64,000 bases of DNA from Runella sp. SP2. GTDB lineage: Bacteria > Bacteroidota > Bacteroidia > Cytophagales > Spirosomataceae. Below the pieces are notes generated by a model. The model made no database searches. It was not told the origin of the DNA and saw only the letters and a program-made list of their open reading frames with translations. A program made the position numbers and the translations under genes. The stretch spans positions 186,001 to 250,000 of the forward strand of contig NZ_CP031030.1 of NCBI RefSeq assembly GCF_003711225.1, read 5' to 3'. Shown piece by piece: positions 58,923 through 64,000 of this stretch (its first letter is position 1; the number at the start of each line of letters is the position of its first letter).

Positions 58923-59561
58923 ATGATTCAAATCACTTCTTTTGTTTTTTCTCCTTTTTCAGAAAATACCTACGTTCTTTATGACGAGACCAAGGAAGCG
59001 GTCATCATCGATCCAGGTTGTTTGATGCAGTCGGAAAAGGAAACATTGGCTAATTTTATTACTGAAAAAGGATTAAAAGTTACAGCTTTACTCCAAACTC
59101 ATGCGCATTTGGACCATGTCTTTGGGAGCGCATTTGTGAAGCGTAAATATGGCGTAAAAATGTACATGCACAAAAAAGAATTGCCTGTATTGGAAGCGGT
59201 CGAAAGTCGTTGCAAACTATGGGGAATTCCTGGGTTTGAGCCCGTAGAGGCCGATGCGTTTTTGGAAGAAGGAGACAAAGTGACGTTCGGGCAGTCGTCG
59301 TTGGACGTGGTCTTTGTACCAGGTCATGCGCCAGGGCACATTGCCTTTATTTGTCATCCACAAAAATTTGTGATTGGCGGCGACGTATTATTTAAAGGAA
59401 GTGTAGGCCGTACCGATTTTCCTTTGTGCGACCACGCGGCTCTCCTGAATAGCATTCGTACCAAGTTTTTTACGCTCGACGACGACTATCAGGTCTATGC
59501 AGGGCACATGGAACCCACCACCATCGGCTACGAACGCCGTTATAATCCTTTTTTGAAATAA
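58923..59561 (+). CDS. MBL-fold metallo-hydrolase, glyoxalase II-like
   Basis: 212 residues. The metal-binding signature QTHAHLDHVFGS is present, with later histidines in VFVPGHAPGHIAF, an Asp in VIGGDVLFKGSVGRTDFP, and the final YAGHMEPTTIGYE. These are the ligands of a dinuclear site. The group includes glyoxalase II-like thioesterases; the substrate is unknown. pssA begins four bases after its stop. Confidence 0.92.
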   Translation: MIQITSFVFSPFSENTYVLYDETKEAVIIDPGCLMQSEKETLANFITEKGLKVTALLQTHAHLDHVFGSAFVKRKYGVKMYMHKKELPVLEAVESRCKLWGIPGFEPVEADAFLEEGDKVTFGQSSLDVVFVPGHAPGHIAFICHPQKFVIGGDVLFKGSVGRTDFPLCDHAALLNSIRTKFFTLDDDYQVYAGHMEPTTIGYERRYNPFLK

Positions 59562-59565
59562 ACGT

Positions 59566-60273
59566 ATGCGCCTTTTTACGATTCCCAATTTAATGACCTG
59601 CGGCAATCTCCTTTGTGGGTGCTTAGGTATTGTGTTCAGCTTTCGGGGTGATTTGATTTTGGCGGGAGCCTTGATATTTTTGGCTGCGGTGTTGGACTTT
59701 TTTGATGGCTTTGCCGCGCGACTTTTAAATCAATCCTCGCCCATTGGCAAAGAATTGGATTCATTGGCCGACATGGTAACCTTCGGTGTTTTGCCTTCCA
59801 TGATTGTGTTTCAATACCTCGAACGTACCAACGATTCCATCGAAATTGAGGGCATGTTGGTGTCTTTCGTTGCATTTTTGCTGGCGGTTTTTTCGGCCTT
59901 GCGTTTGGCCAAATTCAACATTGATACCCGCCAAGCCGATTCATTTATTGGGGTGCCTACCCCTGCCAATGCCATTGTCGTAGCCTCGCTTCCTTTTATT
60001 CTCAGGATGTATCCTGAGTCTCAATCCATTATTGTTAATCCAACGGTCTTGATAAGCTACACGCTCGTGATGTCGTTTTTGATGATCATGGAAGTGCCTT
60101 TGTTGGCCTTTAAATTCAAAAGTTTTGGTTGGAAAGAAAATCAACTCAAATATATTTTCCTTGGGGTGTCGGTGGTTTTATTGATTTTGCTGAAATTTGC
60201 AGCCGTTCCGCTGATAGTCGGTATTTACATTTTACTCTCATTCATAGCCCCCAAATCCCCAAAAGGGGCTTAA
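59566..60273 (+). CDS. pssA: CDP-diacylglycerol-serine O-phosphatidyltransferase
   Basis: 235 residues, about eight TM helices. The CDP-alcohol phosphatidyltransferase motif is complete: D-F-F-D-G-F-A-A-R, then eight residues, G-K-E-L-D-S-L-A-D near 45-67. N-terminal FTIPNLMTCGNLLCGCLG is typical of PssA. It makes phosphatidylserine, precursor of phosphatidylethanolamine. The last ten codons (ending SPKSPKGA-like APKSPKGA) are formed by a palindromic repeat that continues after the stop. Confidence 0.93.
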   Translation: MRLFTIPNLMTCGNLLCGCLGIVFSFRGDLILAGALIFLAAVLDFFDGFAARLLNQSSPIGKELDSLADMVTFGVLPSMIVFQYLERTNDSIEIEGMLVSFVAFLLAVFSALRLAKFNIDTRQADSFIGVPTPANAIVVASLPFILRMYPESQSIIVNPTVLISYTLVMSFLMIMEVPLLAFKFKSFGWKENQLKYIFLGVSVVLLILLKFAAVPLIVGIYILLSFIAPKSPKGA

Positions 60274-60308
60274 CAATCAAAATCTCCCCCATTGGGGGTG
60301 GGGGGCTT
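60246..60308. repeat. Palindromic CCCC/GGGG repeat forming the pssA 3' end
   Basis: AGCCCCCAAATCCCC, AAAAGGGGCTTAA, then CTCCCCCATTGGGGGTGGGGGGCTT form nested inverted repeats. The first half is translated as the end of PssA; the second lies in the gap before purS. This type of element is widespread in Bacteroidota genomes. Confidence 0.7.
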
Positions 60309-60316
60309 TAAGTTCT

Positions 60317-60568
60317 ATGAAATTCATCGCCGAAATCAACGTCATGCCCCAAAAAGAAATCCTTGATCCACAAGGGAAAGCCGTTAAACTCGGGCTTCAT
60401 AATTTGGGTATCGACGACGTATCTGATGTCCGTATTGGCAAACACATCACTTTGAGTTTAGACGCTGATTCAGAGGCTGCCGCCCAACAACTCGTCGAAA
60501 CGGCTTGCAGTAAATTGTTGGCCAATTTGATTATGGAAGACTATACTTACACGTTGAAAGAAGCTTAG
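60317..60568 (+). CDS. purS: Phosphoribosylformylglycinamidine synthase subunit PurS
   Basis: 83 residues, the usual size. It has KFIAEINVMPQKEILDPQG, then VKLGLHNLGIDDVSDVRIGK, the PurS fingerprint. It bridges PurL and PurQ in the fourth step of purine synthesis. purL and purQ are not in the window. Confidence 0.93.
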   Translation: MKFIAEINVMPQKEILDPQGKAVKLGLHNLGIDDVSDVRIGKHITLSLDADSEAAAQQLVETACSKLLANLIMEDYTYTLKEA

Positions 60569-60577
60569 TGAAGCGAT

Positions 60578-60612
60578 AAAGGCAGAGCATTCGGAAGGAA
60601 GTTCTGCCTTTT
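60578..60612 (+). terminator. Terminator after purS
   Basis: AAAGGCAGA pairs with TCTGCCTTT around 16 bases, then TTGTTATTT. It lies between purS and fabH. Confidence 0.65.
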
Positions 60613-60634
60613 GTTATTTAATACTCCTACAATC

Positions 60635-61636
60635 ATGCCATATTCCAAAATTACAGGTTTGGGTTTTTACGTACCCGAAAACGTAGTAACCAATGATGAC
60701 TTGAGCAAACTGATGGATACGTCGGATCAGTGGATTCGTGAGCGGACTGGGATTCAAGAACGCCGTTACTTTACCTACGGCAAAGATACCAACGCGAGCA
60801 TGGCTACTGCGGCGGCGCGTCAGGCCCTCGAACGGGCAGGTTTGCAACCGTCGGATGTTGACATGATTGTGTATGCCACCATTACGCCCGACTATTTTTT
60901 TCCAGGTTCGGCGTTTTTGATGCAGCGCGAACTCGACCTCATTGGTATTCCTGTGATTGACATTCGGGAACAATGTTCGGGTTTTGTGTATGCGCTTTCG
61001 ATTGCTGATCAATTCATCAAAACCAATACGTATAAAACGATTTTGGTCATTGGTGCCGAAATTCAATCGACTTGGACTGATAAAAGCAATAAAGGCCGCA
61101 ACGTCGCGGTGATTTTTGGGGATGGCGCAGGGGCTGCCGTCGTGCAGGCCACCGAAGATCCGACCCACCGCGTGCTTTCTACGCACTTACACGCCGACGG
61201 TCGTTTTGCTGAAGACTTGTTTGTAAAAGACCCAGGCAGTAGTCGCCCCGTTCGCTCGGCTACCAAAGAGATGGTGGACGAGGGGGGATTTGAAGTAATA
61301 ATGAACGGAAACGCGGTCTTTAAACACGCCGTTGTCCGTTTTGCCGAAGCTATCAACGAAGCCTTGGATGCCAATGGCTACAAGCCTGAAGATATTTCGC
61401 TGCTAGTACCTCACCAAGCGAACATCCGTATCAGTGAATATATCCGCCAGCAGATGGGTCTGCGCGAAGACCAAGTTTATAACAACATTCATAAATACGG
61501 CAACACCACTGCCGCCTCCATTCCGATTGCCCTCACCGAAGCTTGGGAAGAAGGGCGCGTCAAAGAAGGCGACCTTGTTTGTTTGGCTGCTTTTGGTAGC
61601 GGTTTTACGTGGGCGTCTGCACTGATTAAATGGTAA
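60635..61636 (+). CDS. fabH: 3-Oxoacyl-ACP synthase III (FabH)
   Basis: 333 residues from the ATG at 60635. The catalytic Cys114 is in IREQCSGFVYAL, the His in LLVPHQANIRI (~260) and the Asn in KYGNTTAASIPIAL (~290). DQWIRERTGIQERR near 28-41 is FabH-typical. It condenses acetyl-CoA or branched acyl-CoA with malonyl-ACP to start fatty acids. DinB follows after 38 bases. Confidence 0.93.
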   Translation: MPYSKITGLGFYVPENVVTNDDLSKLMDTSDQWIRERTGIQERRYFTYGKDTNASMATAAARQALERAGLQPSDVDMIVYATITPDYFFPGSAFLMQRELDLIGIPVIDIREQCSGFVYALSIADQFIKTNTYKTILVIGAEIQSTWTDKSNKGRNVAVIFGDGAGAAVVQATEDPTHRVLSTHLHADGRFAEDLFVKDPGSSRPVRSATKEMVDEGGFEVIMNGNAVFKHAVVRFAEAINEALDANGYKPEDISLLVPHQANIRISEYIRQQMGLREDQVYNNIHKYGNTTAASIPIALTEAWEEGRVKEGDLVCLAAFGSGFTWASALIKW

Positions 61637-61674
61637 TTGGGTATATTGTCGAAGTAATCATAGCCTTTGTTCCC

Positions 61675-62130
61675 ATGAAAACGCATTTTCTCCGACTTCT
61701 TGATTATGAACGTTGGGCCAACGCCCAATTGGTCGCTTCCATTGAATCGCTCGAAACACCTCCCGAAAGAGCTTTGTCGCTGATGAGCCATGTGCTGAAT
61801 GCACAAATGGTTTGGTTTACACGCGTTGCCAATGATCATTTGGTGGTAGGCGTGTGGGACGTCTTGCCTGTGGCTTGGCTTTCCGAAACGTTGGAACACA
61901 GTTACCAAAAATGGTCAAGCTTTGTAAAAGATACCGACGAAGCCGATTTTGATAAAATTATTACCTACCAAACCACCACTGGTGCTACTTTTCAGTCGTC
62001 GTTAGGTGATATTTTAACGCACTTGAGCCACCACGCGGCTTATCACCGTGGACAAATCATCACTATTTTAAAATCCGAATTGTCCCAAGTACCCTCTACT
62101 GACTTTATACTTTGGGCGCGTCAATCTTAA
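61675..62130 (+). CDS. DinB-family protein
   Basis: 151 residues from the ATG at 61675. A four-helix bundle with the DinB/YfiT metal histidines: MSHVLNAQMVWFTRV near 40 and ILTHLSHHAAYHRGQIITIL near 120. It begins LRLLDYERWANAQLVASI, also typical. Members are metal-dependent thiol transferases or of unknown role. Probably transcribed with fabH. Confidence 0.88.
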   Translation: MKTHFLRLLDYERWANAQLVASIESLETPPERALSLMSHVLNAQMVWFTRVANDHLVVGVWDVLPVAWLSETLEHSYQKWSSFVKDTDEADFDKIITYQTTTGATFQSSLGDILTHLSHHAAYHRGQIITILKSELSQVPSTDFILWARQS

Positions 62131-62141
62131 AAAATAGACCA

Positions 62142-62732
62142 ATGGAAGAGTTTGAACAACCCAAAGAAAAAGACAAGTCGAAGAAAGAGAAAAAGAAGAA
62201 GAAAAAAAAAGAAGGCCGTAGTGCAGAAACAATGTTTCGGACGACTTTAGCAAGTCATCTTCAGCTCAGCGCCATGGCCGACCAAAAAGCGGGCTTGATG
62301 ATTTCGATTAATTCTATCATCATTTCGGTGGTTATCACTTTCTTGGTGAGTGAAGTAGAGTCCAATCCTCGGTTATTGGTGCCGATGACCTTGTTGGTAG
62401 TGGTTTGCCTAGCGACGATTACCTTGGCGTTGCTTTCTACCCGCCCGTCGGTACGCTCCAAAGCCGAGCGTCTGACGTTGGATAAATCCAAAATTGACTT
62501 GTTGTTTTTCGGGGATTATTTGGCGCTATCGCGCGATGAGTACAAAGAAGCAATGAAGCAACTGGTAACGGAAGAGGAACGAGTAAAAGAAACGATGATT
62601 GACAATATTTACGCCCAAGGGTTTGTCATTGAGCGTAAATATCGGTTGTTAAAAATCACTTATTTGGTGTTTATGATTGGTTTTCCGTTGGTGCTGCTTA
62701 GTTTTTTGTTGGTGTTATTTGGGGTTAGTTGA
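62142..62732 (+). CDS. DUF5706 / Pycsar-effector-like membrane protein
   Basis: 196 residues from the ATG at 62142. A very basic N-terminal tail (KKEKKKKKKKEG) leads into ASHLQLSAMADQKAGLMISI and NSIIISVVITFLV, the DUF5706 signature with its first TM helix. A second TM helix lies at ~80-98, a helical region follows, and a third TM helix is at the end. DUF5706 includes the PycTM effectors of Pycsar anti-phage systems, where cUMP or cCMP opens the membrane channel. No cyclase gene is adjacent, and the family also occurs outside defence. It overlaps the convergent gene at 62725 by eight bases. Confidence 0.7.
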   Translation: MEEFEQPKEKDKSKKEKKKKKKKEGRSAETMFRTTLASHLQLSAMADQKAGLMISINSIIISVVITFLVSEVESNPRLLVPMTLLVVVCLATITLALLSTRPSVRSKAERLTLDKSKIDLLFFGDYLALSRDEYKEAMKQLVTEEERVKETMIDNIYAQGFVIERKYRLLKITYLVFMIGFPLVLLSFLLVLFGVS

Positions 62733-63810
62733 GCCCTTTGATCACAACACCCGCCGCCTGTGGTTTTCCCCCACCATAAATCAGCAAGCGCTTTACATCT
62801 TTAGGATTGTCGATAATCGAATAAAAATCATCCAAATACCGAAGGGTGCGCTTGACGTAACCTGGTTTTAGATGAGGGTTGTTTTGATACAACGCATAAA
62901 TTTCGGGTTTAGCTGCTTTAAACCGTGCAAAAACCTGCTGGAGCAAAGCGGGCGGATAGGTCAATCCTCGGTAAAGTCGCTCGCGTACTGAGGCAAGTTC
63001 CAATTGCTCGGCAGGTTGGGCGTATTTTGCTTCTACAATGCCCGAATGGTCAAAATCATAAGGAACAGGAATCGGATATTTTCCTCCTTTGGGTGCTAAC
63101 AGCTTGATATTGTGCAAATAAGGCACAGACCAATCGGTGTTGCCAATCATGTATTCAAACACCGCAACCGTTGCCATTTGAAGAGAATCAATGCGGGGCA
63201 TCGGAATTTGTTTGATTGTATAATCTTTGGCTTTGTTGCGTTTGGCCATATCGTCCTCATCTTCAAGCAAAAACGCATAGCTTGTTACGGGTTTTTGAAG
63301 CCCTGCCGAATCTTCGTACGTCACCTGAGCAATTCGTGCCCGAAAACTGTAATTTGTAATCAGGTTGTACATTCGATACACCAAGTATTCGTTGAAAATA
63401 TATTCTTCACTTTGGCAATGCGTAACGAGTTTAAGCCGATTTTGGCGTTCAAAGATGGAGTTTTTGTCTTTCTTTTGCGGTAAATCCAGTAATAAAGGCG
63501 GAAAAATACAATTTTTGGATGCTTTGCGGAAGTTTCCACGCACTTTGAGTTTAATTGGAATTTTTAAGTCACCTTTCTTCTTGCGGGCATAATACAATTC
63601 GGCCCAGTGGTTGGAAGGAGAAGCCCCACGATCTTTTTGAAGCGCCTTAATGTTGGTGACAATTCGCAATTTGATGACATCATCGTTTTTAAAGAGCGGG
63701 CCAAAATTGGCCTTTTTTTCCACTTTTGCCGTGTCGGAGGAAACAGATTGGCCGAAAGTGCAAGGAGCAAACCAAGCCCAAAAAGCAACTAGATAGAGGT
63801 AATGTTTCAT
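62725..63810 (-). CDS. Secreted protein of unknown function, possibly CotH-kinase-like
   Basis: 361 residues with a signal peptide (HYLYLVAFWAWFAPCTFGQ). Conserved-looking words are KVRGNFRKASKNCIFPPL, NRLKLVTHCQSEEYIFNEYL, VTSYAFLLEDEDDMAKR, YMIGNTDWSVPYLHNIKLL and PVPYDFDHSG. The order RLKL, E-Y-L, FLLED, GNTDWS-HN and DFD recalls the protein-kinase-like CotH fold (catalytic Asp-Asn and DFD-like loop). That is a suggestion from motif order, not a firm assignment. Confidence 0.6.
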   Translation of the reverse strand: MKHYLYLVAFWAWFAPCTFGQSVSSDTAKVEKKANFGPLFKNDDVIKLRIVTNIKALQKDRGASPSNHWAELYYARKKKGDLKIPIKLKVRGNFRKASKNCIFPPLLLDLPQKKDKNSIFERQNRLKLVTHCQSEEYIFNEYLVYRMYNLITNYSFRARIAQVTYEDSAGLQKPVTSYAFLLEDEDDMAKRNKAKDYTIKQIPMPRIDSLQMATVAVFEYMIGNTDWSVPYLHNIKLLAPKGGKYPIPVPYDFDHSGIVEAKYAQPAEQLELASVRERLYRGLTYPPALLQQVFARFKAAKPEIYALYQNNPHLKPGYVKRTLRYLDDFYSIIDNPKDVKRLLIYGGGKPQAAGVVIKGLN

Positions 63811-63828
63811 AGCAATGGCTGATTTAGG

Positions 63829-64000
63829 TTATTTAACAGGATTAGGCGGTGTAAGGTGGGGCGCAAGGAAGCGGTAGATCTCTTGCCGCGATTCTTTGGC
63901 TAATTTTGTGTCAATTCGGTTGAAAGTATGCCCACCTGGGGCTTCTTGGTAAATTTTATACTCAAATTTTTTGCCGTTGGCTTTCAGTGCGTTGATAAGT
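63829..64000 (-). CDS. C-terminal end of an alpha/beta hydrolase (partial)
   Basis: The minus strand carries 56 codons before the stop at 63831-63829, entering from the window edge. The sequence LINALKANGKKFEYKIYQ, then EAPGGHTFNRIDTKL fits the end of dienelactone-hydrolase or prolyl-oligopeptidase-type enzymes, where the His of GGHTFNR is the catalytic base. It lies just upstream of the secreted protein at 62725 on the same strand. Confidence 0.65.
   Translation of the reverse strand, partial: LINALKANGKKFEYKIYQEAPGGHTFNRIDTKLAKESRQEIYRFLAPHLTPPNPVK

Overview
The window looks like a chromosomal segment of a Cytophagales bacterium (phylum Bacteroidota), most like Runella or a related Spirosomataceae genus. 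That placement is inference from gene content: a type IX secretion C-terminal domain, a DUF4249 lipoprotein paired with a TonB receptor, DUF2911 and DUF4173 proteins, type III glutamine synthetase, archaeal-type ProS, BatA-like VWA protein, tRNAs without encoded CCA, and promoters of the Bacteroidota type (TTTG about 20 bases before TAnnTTTG). Most of it is ordinary housekeeping sequence with hairpin terminators between genes.

Layout. 0-17.4 kb: edge of a membrane glycosyltransferase-like gene, DUF4173 membrane protein, a two-gene FAD dehydrogenase (GMC subunit plus Tat-exported subunit 3), a T9SS-sorted PKD-type protein, lpxK, menC, a molybdopterin oxidoreductase, leucyl aminopeptidase, two paralogous outer-membrane barrels, a tRNA-Gly/tRNA-Leu pair, a FadL-like porin and a low-complexity lipoprotein. 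17.8-28.7 kb: proS, FKBP isomerase, an isolated nuoA, glnN, mtaB, a CoA-binding protein, a NUMOD4/HNH protein, moaA, a cold-shock protein and aspS. 28.7-39.8 kb is the most accessory part: a palindromic repeat array, a decayed gene end, two coiled-coil/four-TM membrane proteins, an AT-rich stretch, a duplicated LuxR-type regulator (one copy broken and joined to a relic of the coiled-coil gene), and a TonB receptor/DUF4249 operon. 39.8-50.7 kb: phosphodiesterase, YcsG-like permease, acyl-CoA ligase, xerD, ethanolamine-type permease, VWA protein, Sua5-type enzyme, sterol desaturase, Ppx/GppA. 50.8-55.6 kb: a carbamoyltransferase operon with two SGNH proteins and two small membrane proteins of the SxtK/SxtJ type. 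55.6-64 kb: a PLP aminotransferase beside a bacterial GRAS-domain methyltransferase-like protein, LOG-family protein, MBL hydrolase, pssA, purS, fabH, DinB, a DUF5706 (Pycsar-effector-like) protein, a secreted protein and the end of an alpha/beta hydrolase gene.

The strongest unusual finding is at 13468-14295. A tRNA-Leu(UAA) gene is split between U34 and A35 by a 742-base group I intron, the same position as the classical cyanobacterial/plastid intron. The intron carries an HNH homing-endonuclease frame that runs through the ribozyme core and is interrupted by an in-frame TGA. The exons rejoin into a complete 86-nt class II tRNA, and helices P2 to P9 can be drawn from the sequence. Other leads are the GRAS/aminotransferase pair, the carbamoyltransferase-SGNH-SxtK/J operon, the coiled-coil membrane pair with its distant relic, and the repeat array after aspS. 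All family names come from reading motifs; no database search was possible.
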